DNA of 64,000 nucleotides from Rhizobium mayense (GCF_030272705.1 NZ_JARFYM010000002.1:186001-250000); one strand, 5' to 3'; numbered from the stretch's first letter, positions 15,988 to 24,617 are shown. Made by a program: numbers and translations. Notes: generated by a model from the sequence alone, not told the origin.

Positions 15988-17366
15988 AGCGCAAACTCCT
16001 TCACCCGCCCGAGATCCGCGTCGTGGAAGATCGTTCGGGAGAGATCGAGGAAGGCGAGCGCTGTCTCGCGGCTCCAGCCGCCGTAGACCGCATTGTCGAC
16101 GAACTTCGTCTCGATCTCCTCGACCGTCAGCGGCGCATGCTTGCCGCCGCGCATATAGGGCTGACGGAATTCCACTTGCGAACCATCCGAAAGCGTCGCG
16201 AGAAGATGGCCGGTGAAGTTCTTGGGATATTCGTCGTTCGGATCGATGCGATAACGGATTTTCGCCGCAAGCGCCCTGACCGCCGGATCCGCGATGCGTT
16301 CCTCGGTGAATTGCGCGAGCCCCGCCTTGCGATCGAGGAAGCCGAAGGCCATGCAGATCGGGGTCGAGAATTTCGCGGCGTAGGGCGTCTGCGGCGCATG
16401 CTTGATGGCAAGCGGTTCCCATAGCCGGTGCACCGTCCCTTCGCCGACATCACAGACGATTTCAACGATCTCATCGGCGCCGACGCCCGTCTCGGCGAGC
16501 TGGATGGCGCAGTCGATGAACGGTTGCGTCATCGTCCCGCAGGCATAGGGCTTGAAGGCGATGGTCTCCATGACCCAATCTTGACCAAGATCGCGGAGAA
16601 GGGCGTCGAAATCCGGTGCACGCGACGGTGCGAACGCATGGAAGAAACCATGCGTGCCCTCCATCACCGTACGAGGACCGAGGAATCCGCCGCGAGCCAT
16701 GACCGCCGCGCGAATGCCGGATTGGGCGGCGTTGCCCGCATGCATGCGCTTCGTCCAGGTGCCTTCAGCCAGATATTCGATGATGCCTGCCGCCATGCTG
16801 CCGGCAATGCCGATCGCCGAGACCGTCTCGCTTTCGCTGAGGTCGAGGCTGGCGGAAACGGCGGCCGCCGCAGCGACCGTGCCGATCACGGCGGTTGGAT
16901 GGAAACCGGCTGTATGGATTGCCTTCGGTGCAACGAGGCTCAGACGGCAGAGAAGTTCGACGCCGACCGCGACGCCCTTCAGGAGTCTGTCGCCGCTAAG
17001 CCCCTCGCGCTCGCAAATGGCGAGCACCGCCGGCACGATGACCGCGCCGGAATGAACCGGGCCGCCCTCGAAGGTATCGTCATAGTCTTCGCCATGCGCG
17101 GCGGTGCCGTTGATCAGTGCGGCGCTGAAGGCATCGAAGCCGCCACGATGGCCGATCGCGGTAGTGGCACCCTTGTCGGTCGCGGCAATCGTCGCGGCGA
17201 CATAGTCTTCATTGCGCGCGGCGATGGCGAGGCCCGCCACGTCGACGATCAACATGCGCGAAATCTCGATCGCCTTTTGCGAAATCCCGTCACGGGAGAG
17301 GCCGACGATCCACCGCGCCAGAGTCTCGGCGATGGTGGTCGTGGCAAGAGGGCTATGCTGGTTCAC
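15984..17366 (-). CDS. MmgE/PrpD family protein, copy 1
   Basis: 460 residues. It carries the family motifs GTAAHGEDYDDTFEGG followed by HSGAVIVPAVLA, a TWTKRMHAGNAAQSG active-site helix and the KPYACGTMTQPFIDCA strand. The HGEDYDDT element with the downstream His and Lys residues corresponds to the substrate pocket mapped in cis-aconitate decarboxylase and PrpD. Its start overlaps the tctA stop by 4 bp (17363-17366) and its stop overlaps the SDR start, so it is translationally tied to the transporter. This strongly suggests that the imported tricarboxylate-like compound is its substrate. The actual reaction (dehydration, decarboxylation or isomerisation) cannot be told from sequence. Confidence 0.88.
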   Translation of the reverse strand: MNQHSPLATTTIAETLARWIVGLSRDGISQKAIEISRMLIVDVAGLAIAARNEDYVAATIAATDKGATTAIGHRGGFDAFSAALINGTAAHGEDYDDTFEGGPVHSGAVIVPAVLAICEREGLSGDRLLKGVAVGVELLCRLSLVAPKAIHTAGFHPTAVIGTVAAAAAVSASLDLSESETVSAIGIAGSMAAGIIEYLAEGTWTKRMHAGNAAQSGIRAAVMARGGFLGPRTVMEGTHGFFHAFAPSRAPDFDALLRDLGQDWVMETIAFKPYACGTMTQPFIDCAIQLAETGVGADEIVEIVCDVGEGTVHRLWEPLAIKHAPQTPYAAKFSTPICMAFGFLDRKAGLAQFTEERIADPAVRALAAKIRYRIDPNDEYPKNFTGHLLATLSDGSQVEFRQPYMRGGKHAPLTVEEIETKFVDNAVYGGWSRETALAFLDLSRTIFHDADLGRVKEFAL

Positions 17367-18901
17367 GAGTGGCCTTTCACGATTTGGGACTCTTGCGCAG
17401 CCTGGGAGGACGGCGCGGTCTTGTCATTCTTGCGGTGACCGCGGACATGTCCGACGAGGGAGCCGACGATGAAGAGAAGTGCGACGGCGAGTAGGCCTGC
17501 CGAAATCGGATCGGTGAGGAAGGTCGAGTAGTCACCGGCCGAGAGCACCAAGGCCCGCCGGTAGTTGGATTCGATCAGGAACCCGAGCACGACACCGAGC
17601 ACCATCGGCAGGAACGGCAGCCTGAAGTAGCGCATGGCGTAGCCGAGGGCGCCGAAGGACAGCGCGACGCCGACCTGGAACAGACTGTATTCGATCGCAT
17701 AGACGCCGGAGACCAGCAGCGCGAAGATGAAGGCCATCAGGTAGGACTTCGGCCGGTTCACCAGCCAGATGCAGGGCGGCATGAAGGCATAGCCTGCGAC
17801 CAGCAATGCGATAACGCTGACGCCAAGGCCGACATAGAGGTCAAACACGATATCGGCATGCTGCACGAACAGCATCGGTCCGGGAATAAGGTCCTGGATC
17901 AGGAAGCCGCCGAGCAGGACGGCCGTGGAGTTCGTCCCGGGAATGCCAAGGCTCAGCAGCGGAATGAGAGCCGTTTTGGAAACCGTGGTATTGGCGGTTT
18001 CCGGCGCGGCAATCCCTTCCGGGGCGCCCTTGCCGAATTCGTCCTTATGGCGCGACCAGCGGCGAGCTTCGTTATAGGCAAGAAAGGCTGCGACTGTCCC
18101 GCCGGCGCCGGGCGTCACACCTTCGATAACGCCGACAATCATGCCGATCAGTTGTGCCGGCCAGATCCGTTTCCAGATCGCTTTGCTGGGGAACTTGATG
18201 CGGGCCGAACCCGCATCCGCCTTGTCCCACGCTGGCTCGCTGGCGGTCGCCATCAACTCGCTCAGCGCATAGAGACCGACGAGAACGAGGATCGGCGGAA
18301 TGCCCGAGAGAAGTTCCGGGCTGCCGAAGGTGAAGCGATTGAGGCCGGTCACAGGATCGGTGCCGATGGCTGCGATCATCAATCCGAGAACGCCTGCCAT
18401 CAGACCCTTGATCAAGTTTTCACCGGCCAAAGACCCGATGACGCTCAAACCAAGAATACCCAGAGCGAAATAGGAGGTCGGATGAAACGCCAGCGCCAGT
18501 CGCGACAATGGCTCCGTCAACAGCACCAGGACAACGAGGCCGAAAATGCCGCCGAGGATACCGGAATAGAGCGAGATACCGAGCGCCTCACCGGCCCGGC
18601 CCTGCTGCTTCATCGCATAACCGTCGAGAACGGTGGCAGCCGCCGCATTGGTCCCGGGCGTACGGATCAGAATGGCCGGAATGGAGCCGCCATATTCCGC
18701 CCCGAAATAGGCCGACGCCAAAAGCACAATCGCCATCGACGATTGCATGCCGTAAGTGAAAGGCAGGAGGAGCGCCATTGCGATCGATGCGGAGATGCCC
18801 GGCATCGAGCTTCCGACGACGCCCCAGGCGACACCGGCGAAGGCTGCGAAGATGATGCCCGGCGTGGTCAGGACATCGAGCAGATGCATGAAAACAGCCA
18901 T
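17363..18901 (-). CDS. tctA: Tripartite tricarboxylate transporter, large membrane subunit
   Basis: 512 residues with about 11-12 membrane segments. TctA signatures are seen: GVVGSSMPGISASIAMALLLPFTYGM, YFGAEYGGSIPAILIRTPGTNAAAATVLDG in the first half, and the second-half copy GVTPGAGGTVAAFLAYNEARRWS with GIPGTNSTAVLLGGFLIQ. It is the channel of a secondary, binding-protein-dependent uptake system for tricarboxylates and related acids. It lies 10 bp after tctB, with a strong GAGGAGG ribosome site. Confidence 0.93.
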   Translation of the reverse strand: MAVFMHLLDVLTTPGIIFAAFAGVAWGVVGSSMPGISASIAMALLLPFTYGMQSSMAIVLLASAYFGAEYGGSIPAILIRTPGTNAAAATVLDGYAMKQQGRAGEALGISLYSGILGGIFGLVVLVLLTEPLSRLALAFHPTSYFALGILGLSVIGSLAGENLIKGLMAGVLGLMIAAIGTDPVTGLNRFTFGSPELLSGIPPILVLVGLYALSELMATASEPAWDKADAGSARIKFPSKAIWKRIWPAQLIGMIVGVIEGVTPGAGGTVAAFLAYNEARRWSRHKDEFGKGAPEGIAAPETANTTVSKTALIPLLSLGIPGTNSTAVLLGGFLIQDLIPGPMLFVQHADIVFDLYVGLGVSVIALLVAGYAFMPPCIWLVNRPKSYLMAFIFALLVSGVYAIEYSLFQVGVALSFGALGYAMRYFRLPFLPMVLGVVLGFLIESNYRRALVLSAGDYSTFLTDPISAGLLAVALLFIVGSLVGHVRGHRKNDKTAPSSQAAQESQIVKGHS

Positions 18902-18911
18902 GCCGTCCTCC

Positions 18912-19397
18912 TCAGATCAGCGACGGCCACAGCCCGGCAGGCTGCGGAACTTGCAGGATTTCAACGAAGATCACCCAGAAAACCACGCCGCCGGCCGCCG
19001 CAATCGGCAGCATCCATCGCGTGAGGCGACGTTCCAGATACCAGGCGACGAAGAAGATCAGGAGGGCAAGTGACAGGATATATCCGAGCCAAGGCAGGAT
19101 CGCGACGTAAGCGGCGCCTATAAGTACCATCCCGGCGGCACGCAATGCGGCGTAACGGTCGCTTTTTGCCGTGTTCTTGCCGGCGCTGACAACGACATGA
19201 ATGCCGCCGCCTCGTCCCAAAGGCGTGTTTCCGATCAAGAGCAGCGACAGGATGCCGAGCGCGATCGCATAACTGACCGGCAGGCCCTGAGGGCCGACGG
19301 AGTCGGCAAGCGTGCTGTGCGGGATGGCCGCTGCGACGCTGTAATAGGCTATGGCGAGCGCGAGCATCATGATGCCGCAAACGAGATCGCGTTTCAT
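18912..19397 (-). CDS. tctB: Tripartite tricarboxylate transporter, small membrane subunit
   Basis: 161 residues with four predicted membrane helices in the TctB pattern: one at the N-terminus (ICGIMMLALAIAYYSVAA region), then GLPVSYAIALGILSLLLIG, a polar loop, and two C-terminal helices (IGAAYVAILPWLGYILSLALLIFFVAWYLERR and AGGVVFWVIFVEIL). TctB is the small partner of TctA. The family is poorly conserved; position between tctC and tctA supports the call. The last residues are PQPAGLWPSLI, typical of TctB ends. Confidence 0.85.
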   Translation of the reverse strand: MKRDLVCGIMMLALAIAYYSVAAAIPHSTLADSVGPQGLPVSYAIALGILSLLLIGNTPLGRGGGIHVVVSAGKNTAKSDRYAALRAAGMVLIGAAYVAILPWLGYILSLALLIFFVAWYLERRLTRWMLPIAAAGGVVFWVIFVEILQVPQPAGLWPSLI

Positions 19398-19454
19398 GGG
19401 ACGAAGCCTTTGAACTCGAAGGGAAGGCAGGCGGCGACAATGCCGCCCCGCCTG

Positions 19455-20417
19455 TTACTGGATGACGCCGGAAGCCTTGAGGAAGGCCTGAGTGTCACTG
19501 CCGAACTTGCCCATGAAGCTGACGTACTCATCATGCTTCATGAAACCCGGCTCGAGATTGTTTTCCGTGTAGATCTTTTTGTATTTCGGGTCTTCAAGCA
19601 GCTTCGGGATCGCCGCTTCCCAGGCCGCAATGACAGCCGGCGGAAGGTTCTTGGGGCCGGCGAGACCACGGAACTTGACCACCGACACATCGATGCCCTG
19701 CTCTTTCGCCGTCTTCAGATCGGGAAATTGGTTCAGGCGGTGGTCGCCGACGACGGCCAGCATGCGCAGCTTGCCGGCATCGAGTTGGGCGCGAATTTCG
19801 CCGATTTCACCCACGCCGATATCCAGCGTGCCGTTCAGCACGTTGATCTGCATATCGCCGCCGCCTTCGAAGGTGATGATGGAGGCGTTGACGCCGGTCT
19901 TCGCCTTGATCTGTTCGAGAACCTGCCGCTCGAGCGAGGCTGGGTTCGCAGCACCCCATTTGCCGCGACCTTGCTTGGCGGCGGCAATGACATCCTGCAA
20001 CGTCCGGAACTTGGAATCCACTGACGTATAGATCACCTCCGGATCGTAGAAGACGTTCACCAACGGCTCCATATCCTTGTAGGTCGCTTCCGGCGTGCTG
20101 AGCAGAGACGTATAGATATATGTCGGCGTCGTCGCGTAGAACCAGCTACCGTCAGGCGTCGAGGCAGCTACCGTCGACATGGCCTTGGCGCCGCTGCCGC
20201 CGGTGATATTTTCGACGACCAGTTTCGGGCCTAGATAAGGCTGGAGATAGGGCAGCATTTCACGCAGAAACACATCGCTGCCGCCGCCGGGGCTGGAATG
20301 CGTGACGAGCTTGACGATCGGCGTGGGATATTTTTCCTGGGCGACGGCGGCGCCGAAAGGCACTGCCACGAGTGCAACCGCCAATGAAATTGCTTTAAGT
20401 TTAAAATTAATTCCCAT
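19455..20417 (-). CDS. tctC: Tripartite tricarboxylate transporter receptor (Bug family)
   Basis: 320 residues from ATG 20417, preceded by GGGAGGA; the frame extends to 20537 without a signal peptide. The signal peptide ends near residue 26 (AAVAQ). The Bug fold is shown by KLVTHSSPGGGSDVFLREMLPYLQPYLG and NITGGSGAKAMSTVAAS, where the ligand carboxylate is usually bound, then FEGGGDMQINVLNGTLDIGVGEIGE. The usual Bug start (P-[IV]-x2-[IV]-V-P-x3-G) is altered to PIVKLVTHSSPGGGSD. It delivers an acid substrate to TctAB. The gene precedes tctBA and follows the GntR gene, all on one strand. Confidence 0.9.
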   Translation of the reverse strand: MGINFKLKAISLAVALVAVPFGAAVAQEKYPTPIVKLVTHSSPGGGSDVFLREMLPYLQPYLGPKLVVENITGGSGAKAMSTVAASTPDGSWFYATTPTYIYTSLLSTPEATYKDMEPLVNVFYDPEVIYTSVDSKFRTLQDVIAAAKQGRGKWGAANPASLERQVLEQIKAKTGVNASIITFEGGGDMQINVLNGTLDIGVGEIGEIRAQLDAGKLRMLAVVGDHRLNQFPDLKTAKEQGIDVSVVKFRGLAGPKNLPPAVIAAWEAAIPKLLEDPKYKKIYTENNLEPGFMKHDEYVSFMGKFGSDTQAFLKASGVIQ

Positions 20418-20487
20418 GCGATATTTCCTCCCATCGCAATTGGATTTTGAATGTCGCCCCCTCGGCGCCATCCCAGCAAAAATTGAA

Positions 20488-21186
20488 TTAGGCAGTCTTG
20501 TCGGCCAGCTCCCTGGCTTTGCTGGGATCTTCGACATTCAGCATTCGATCCTTACCCCGCTGAACGTGGTCGAATGCCGCCTTGAATGCGGCCTCCGGAT
20601 CGCGCGCCTTGAGAGCATCGACGATCTGCCGGTGCTCCAGGTTCGAGCGCCTAAGGCCGCCGCCATGCAGCAAGCCTCGCGCGCGAAAGAGATGCAGCTC
20701 CTTGATCAGAGCCGCATAGTCGTCGACCAGCCGCTTATTGCCGGACCCCTGCAAAATCGCCTGGTGGAACTTCAAATTGACCGGATAATATTCATCGAGC
20801 GACCCCTGCTCGACGAGTCTGTCCATCGCATCCAATAGCTCGTCCAAATTGGCGAGGTCGGCTTCGCCCATGCGGGCGGCTGAAAGCCTGGCGGCCAAGC
20901 CGAAAAGCGCCGCACGCACATCGTAGACATCCAGGGCTTCCTCTTCGCTGACGCTGCGCACGAATACGCCGCGGTTGGGGATAAGCTCCAGCAATCCGCT
21001 CTCGGCAAGCGCTCGGCAAGCCTCACGGATCGGCCCGCGGCTCACCTGAAAGCGCGTGGCAAGCGTGTTCTCGTTCAGCCGCTCTCCACTGGCAAAATGA
21101 CCAGACAAAACAAGCTGTTCGATCTCGTGCTTAAGCACGCTCGTCATGGACTGGAAACGGAGGATATCGAGGTCGGGTGTCTTCAT
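20488..21186 (-). CDS. GntR family regulator, FCD subfamily, of the Tct operon
   Basis: 232 residues. The N-terminal wHTH (LNENTLATRFQVSRGPIREACRALAESGLLELIPNRGVFVRSV) is followed by an FCD domain with YPVNLKFHQAIL, LEHRQIVDAL and AAFDHVQRGK. It is upstream of tctC on the same strand with a 70-bp gap and so may be co-transcribed. Three copies of TCGTAAAT (one inverted) lie just upstream of its start and in front of the divergent chromate-transporter genes, making autoregulation likely. The ligand is probably the acid handled by the operon, which is inference. Confidence 0.85.
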   Translation of the reverse strand: MKTPDLDILRFQSMTSVLKHEIEQLVLSGHFASGERLNENTLATRFQVSRGPIREACRALAESGLLELIPNRGVFVRSVSEEEALDVYDVRAALFGLAARLSAARMGEADLANLDELLDAMDRLVEQGSLDEYYPVNLKFHQAILQGSGNKRLVDDYAALIKELHLFRARGLLHGGGLRRSNLEHRQIVDALKARDPEAAFKAAFDHVQRGKDRMLNVEDPSKARELADKTA

Positions 21187-21195
21187 GGCTCGAAG

Positions 21196-21243
21196 TCGTA
21201 AATCGCATTTCGTAAATTGTCAACGATTTTCGATTTACGAAAT
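21196..21243. promoter_or_regulatory. Operator cluster: 11-bp inverted repeat plus extra half site
   Basis: ATTTCGTAAAT (21207-21217) and ATTTACGAAAT (21233-21243) are exact reverse complements separated by 15 bp. A third TCGTAAAT copy sits at 21196-21203, 14 bp from the second (21210-21217). The cluster lies 10 bp upstream of the GntR start and between it and the divergent plus-strand genes, so it is the probable binding site of that regulator. Confidence 0.7.
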
Positions 21244-21347
21244 TGCCGCGCTTCAGTCGCTTGCTAAAGGTCATTGTGGCCAATAAGAACGATGGCGCCC
21301 CTAGCCTCCATTTGCAGACGCCGCACCTACAGAAGGACGCACCCATC

Positions 21348-21896
21348 ATGCGGAACTCGCAAGACCAAAGCCCGACCGCTCTCGGACTGTTTCTCATCTT
21401 CGCCCGCATCGGCCTCACCAGTTTTGGCGGCGGGTTGAGCGGATGGTTTCTGCGAGAGTTCGTTCAAATGCGGCAGTGGATGACGGAAGAAGAATTCTTC
21501 AACGGGCTGGCCATTTCGCAGGCTTTACCCGGGATCAACATCAAGAACCTAGCCATCTGGATCGGCTATCGTATGCTCGGCCGCAGGGGCGCCGTCGCCG
21601 GCTTTCTCGGCATCATCGTCCCGCCCGGGATCGTCATCGTCCTTCTCGGCACTTTGTTCGCCATCTTGATGCGGTTCGATGTCACCCATCTGCTTCTCGA
21701 AGGAGCTGCCGCGGCGGCTATCGGATTGTCGCTGTCGATGGGATTGACCTCGGCGTGGCGCGTGCCGCGCAAGGCCATACCGATTGCCCTCATGATCGCC
21801 ACTTTCGTTGCAATAGGCATCCTGCATTGGCCATTGATCTGGACGGTGCTGGGCGCCGGATCAGTCAGCGTCGCCCTCTCCTATTTCAACGCCTGA
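21348..21896 (+). CDS. Chromate transporter ChrA family, first half-size subunit
   Basis: 182 residues with about five membrane helices. It carries the CHR domain landmarks FLIFARIGLTSFGGG near the N-terminus, the WMTEEEFFNGLAISQALPGINIKNLAIWIGYRMLGRRGAVAG segment and the PPGIVIVLLG helix. Short-chain ChrA proteins come as two-gene pairs with opposite membrane topology. The partner starts 13 bp downstream. The usual PGP motif is PGI here. Export of chromate or another oxyanion is the family role, but many such pairs have no tested function. Confidence 0.85.
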   Translation: MRNSQDQSPTALGLFLIFARIGLTSFGGGLSGWFLREFVQMRQWMTEEEFFNGLAISQALPGINIKNLAIWIGYRMLGRRGAVAGFLGIIVPPGIVIVLLGTLFAILMRFDVTHLLLEGAAAAAIGLSLSMGLTSAWRVPRKAIPIALMIATFVAIGILHWPLIWTVLGAGSVSVALSYFNA

Positions 21897-21909
21897 AGAG
21901 GACGGACCG

Positions 21910-22440
21910 ATGTCAAATCCACTTTGGGATCTGGTGACCGTCTTTGCGCCAATTTCCATCGTGACGATCGGCGGCGGGCAAAGCGCCATCGCCGACATCC
22001 ACCGTCAGGTCGTCGACGTCCATCACTGGATGACGCAAGCCGAATTCGTCAACGCCTTCGCGATTTCCCGTATGACCCCAGGGCCGGGCTCATTGCTGGC
22101 GACCTTGATCGGCTGGCAGGTCGCTGGCTTCTGGGGCGCCGTCGTTGCGACGCTCGCCCTGTTTGGACCGACCGCTTTCCTGATCTACGGCGTCGCCCAT
22201 GTCTGGTCGCGTTTCCAGGGTGCGCGCTGGCAAATCGCCCTGGAAACCGGCCTCAGACCGATCGCGGCCGGCATGATCCTGGCGGCGACCTATATCCTCT
22301 TCAAAGCGATGGATGGGGGGTGGGTCGCCGAAGCTATCGCGCTAGTATCGACTGCGGTTCTCATGTTGACCCGCATCAATCCCCTGCTCTTGCTGGCATG
22401 TGGCGCGGGTATTTTTGTGAGCCTGCATGGATTTGCGTGA
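21910..22440 (+). CDS. Chromate transporter ChrA family, second half-size subunit
   Basis: 176 residues with about five membrane helices, the second half of the short-chain ChrA pair. It opens with LWDLVTVFAPISIVTIGGGQSAIADIHRQVV and has WMTQAEFVNAFAISRMTPGPGSLLATLIGWQVAG, including the intact PGP motif that the first subunit lacks. It is 13 bp downstream of its partner and is followed by a strong rho-independent terminator. Substrate is unproven. Divergence from the GntR gene of the tricarboxylate operon raises the alternative that this pair exports an organic or inorganic anion in the same regulon. Confidence 0.85.
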   Translation: MSNPLWDLVTVFAPISIVTIGGGQSAIADIHRQVVDVHHWMTQAEFVNAFAISRMTPGPGSLLATLIGWQVAGFWGAVVATLALFGPTAFLIYGVAHVWSRFQGARWQIALETGLRPIAAGMILAATYILFKAMDGGWVAEAIALVSTAVLMLTRINPLLLLACGAGIFVSLHGFA

Positions 22441-22464
22441 AACAGACAACACATTGTTCGCAAA

Positions 22465-22496
22465 GCGCCCGCCTCCCGGCGGGCGCCCTCTTTTTT
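22465..22496 (+). terminator. Rho-independent terminator after the ChrA pair
   Basis: GCGCCCGCC (22465-22473), TCCC loop, GGCGGGCGC (22478-22486), then CCTC and six T (22491-22496). A perfect 9-bp GC-rich stem followed by a T run, 24 bp after the stop at 22440. Confidence 0.9.
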
Positions 22497-22504
22497 GAGA
22501 CTGG

Positions 22505-23479
22505 TTATGCCTTGAAGAAGGCAAGCAGATCGGCATTGATGACGTCTGCATGGGTGGTGGCCATGCCGTGCGGGAAGCCCTTATAGACCTTCAATGTCGC
22601 ATTCTTCAGCAGCTTCGAAGACAGAAGCGCCGAATCTGCGATCGGCACGATCTGGTCGTCGTCGCCGTGCATCACCAGCACCGGCACATCGATCTTCTTC
22701 AGATCCTCGGTAAAATCGGTTTCCGAGAAGGCCTTGATGCAATCATAGTGAGCCTTGGCGCCGCCCATCATGCCCTGGCGCCACCAGTTGTTGATGATGC
22801 CCTCCGAGACTGTCGCGCCCGGACGATTGAAGCCGTAGAATGGGCCGGCCGGAACATCGTGGAAGAACTGGGCACGGTTCGCAGCAAGCGCTGCACGGAA
22901 GCCGTCGAACACTTCGAGCGGCAAACCTCCCGGATTTTTCTCGGACTTGACCATGATCGGCGGGACTGCACCGATCAGCACAGCCTTGGAGACCCGGCCG
23001 TTACCGCCGTGCTGGGCCACATACCGGGCAACTTCACCGCCGCCAGTAGAATGGCCGACATGAATGGCGCCCTTCAGGTCGAGGTGAGCCACGAGCTCTG
23101 CAACATCGGCTGCATAGGCGTCCATTTCATTGCCGGTCGCCGTCTGACTCGAGCGGCCGTGACCGCGGCGGTCATGAGCGATGACGCGGTAGCCCTGGTT
23201 CAGGAAAAACAGCATCTGCGCGTCCCAGTCGTCGGCACTCAGGGGCCAGCCGTGATGGAAGACGATCGGCTGACCGGTGCCCCAGTCCTTGTAGAAGATC
23301 TCCGTTCCGTCCTTGGTCGTAATCGTGTTGCTGCTCATAATGTCCTTACCTTTCGAAGATTGCTTTGCGGGAGAGGCTTGTGTGTTTTGAGCGAAGGGCA
23401 TGACGGCGGCCGTAGCGGCCAGGCCGAGCCCGGCCGTCATGACACCACGGCGAGTAGCTTGATTGATCGACTGGCTCAT
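22505..23479 (-). CDS. Exported alpha/beta hydrolase, cofactor-free haloperoxidase/arylesterase type
   Basis: 324 residues from ATG 23479 (GGAG upstream). An N-terminal Tat-like signal ([19 protein letters not shown]) precedes a complete hydrolase starting near [16 protein letters not shown]. The nucleophile elbow is GHSTGGGE, the acid is in [10 protein letters not shown] and the His is in [25 protein letters not shown] holds the oxyanion region. This matches the non-heme chloroperoxidase/esterase family, which hydrolyses esters and can form peracids. It is divergent from an OhrR-like regulator with two identical palindromes between them, so induction by organic peroxide or a related electrophile is likely. 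Confidence 0.87.
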   Translation of the reverse strand: MSQSINQATRRGVMTAGLGLAATAAVMPFAQNTQASPAKQSSKGKDIMSSNTITTKDGTEIFYKDWGTGQPIVFHHGWPLSADDWDAQMLFFLNQGYRVIAHDRRGHGRSSQTATGNEMDAYAADVAELVAHLDLKGAIHVGHSTGGGEVARYVAQHGGNGRVSKAVLIGAVPPIMVKSEKNPGGLPLEVFDGFRAALAANRAQFFHDVPAGPFYGFNRPGATVSEGIINNWWRQGMMGGAKAHYDCIKAFSETDFTEDLKKIDVPVLVMHGDDDQIVPIADSALLSSKLLKNATLKVYKGFPHGMATTHADVINADLLAFFKA

Positions 23480-23512
23480 TTCAATCTCCATTAATTTATA
23501 TCGCACGATTTG

Positions 23513-23578
23513 TTATCGCGATATACACATATCTAAAGCCAACTCGGATTGCTGTCTATAAAAAAATTATCGCGATAT
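23513..23578. promoter_or_regulatory. Twin palindromic operators between hydrolase and MarR/OhrR gene
   Basis: The 12-mer TTATCGCGATAT occurs twice, at 23513-23524 and 23567-23578, each containing the perfect palindrome TATCGCGATA. They are 54 bp apart in the 145-bp divergent gap, one near each gene start (23479 minus, 23625 plus). Imperfect relatives (ATATCGCACGAT near 23499, TTTCGTGATAG near 23583) flank them. MarR-family dimers typically bind sites of this size. Confidence 0.75.
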
Positions 23579-23624
23579 CATTTTTCGTGATAGAGAAAGA
23601 AGGCGCGCCAATCGGAAAACATCC

Positions 23625-24062
23625 ATGTCCGAACTAAAACCCGTCCCCTTGGACAACCAGCTTTGCTTTTCGCTCTATGCGGCAAGCATCGTCATCAACC
23701 GCACATACAAGCCGATGCTGGATGCGATGGGCATCACCTATCCGCAATATCTCGTCTTGTGTACGTTGGGTGAGAACGATGGGCTGACGGTCGGTGCGAT
23801 CGCCGATCGGCTCGCGCTGGAATCAAGCACGATCACACCGCCGGTGCAGCGTCTGGAACAAGCCGGCCACGTCGAACGCAGACGCAGTACGATCGACGAG
23901 CGCCAGGTCCATGTATGGCTGACAGCGACCGGTCGAGCCCTGTTCAGCCGGAGCAGCTGCCTCGGTGAGACCCTCGTAGAGCGGTCGGGCATGACAGCTG
24001 AGCAATTCGAAGCGTTGAACCAAAATGTCCGCGAACTGCGCAAAGTGCTCGCAAGAGATTGA
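23625..24062 (+). CDS. MarR family regulator, OhrR-like
   Basis: 145 residues. The N-terminus LDNQLCFSLYAAS carries the reactive Cys (residue 14) at the position used by OhrR proteins to sense organic peroxides. The winged helix follows with MGITYPQYLVLCTLGENDGLTVGAIADRLALESSTITPPVQRLEQAGHVERRRSTIDERQVHVWLTATG, where the DERQV wing contacts DNA. A second Cys is in SRSSCLGETL, which could make it a 2-Cys type. It probably represses the divergent hydrolase and itself through the twin TATCGCGATA sites. Confidence 0.85.
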   Translation: MSELKPVPLDNQLCFSLYAASIVINRTYKPMLDAMGITYPQYLVLCTLGENDGLTVGAIADRLALESSTITPPVQRLEQAGHVERRRSTIDERQVHVWLTATGRALFSRSSCLGETLVERSGMTAEQFEALNQNVRELRKVLARD

Positions 24063-24125
24063 TAGCCGGAGTCCATGAAGACGCCCAGCCTACTCGCCAC
24101 AGGCCCTCACGATCGAGCGATGTGC

Positions 24126-24617
24126 TCAATGTCCGCTCAGGGACTGTACGAGTTGCAGATGTTTCTGCAACGTCGGCAAGACTTTCGCTGCAAGTTGGGG
24201 GACCTGTCTGTTTCCCTCGCCGGCCTTCTGCTTGAACTCGGAAATGACCTTCTCATATTCAGTCACCATGAAGCTCACAAACTCCTTGTCGAACTCGGGA
24301 CCGGTCAAATGCTGGAGCTTGTCGAGCTCTTGCTGTGCCTCCCTCGCGACACCGCCGGAAACATTCACCTCAAGAGCTGCTGCCAGAGCGGTAGCCTCGT
24401 TCTTCGTTTTGCTGTGATCGGTGACCAAGGTCTGGCCGAACGAGCGCACGCCGTCGCTTGCGCCCTTTTGAGCAGCCAACTGACCGAGTGTGATTTCCGC
24501 GGTGTCGCCTTTGATGGCATCACTTAGGAATTGTTTATCGCTTACTGCCAATGCCGATGAAGCTATCAGACATCCGGCTATTATTGTTGCACCCGCAAGT
24601 AATATTTTGGTTCTCAT
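24126..24617 (-). CDS. DUF4142 exported helical protein
   Basis: 163 residues from ATG 24617 (GAGGGTG upstream); a longer frame to 24665 lacks a ribosome site. A signal peptide ends near residue 24 (SALA). The mature part is a ferritin-like four-helix DUF4142 domain: FLSDAIKGDTAEITLGQLAAQKGASDGVRSFGQTLVTDHSKTKNE, then GPEFDKEFVSFMVTEYEKVISEFK. Such proteins are common and multi-copy in rhizobia; they are often stress-induced, but no activity is established. It stands alone between two plus-strand genes. Confidence 0.8.
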   Translation of the reverse strand: MRTKILLAGATIIAGCLIASSALAVSDKQFLSDAIKGDTAEITLGQLAAQKGASDGVRSFGQTLVTDHSKTKNEATALAAALEVNVSGGVAREAQQELDKLQHLTGPEFDKEFVSFMVTEYEKVISEFKQKAGEGNRQVPQLAAKVLPTLQKHLQLVQSLSGH

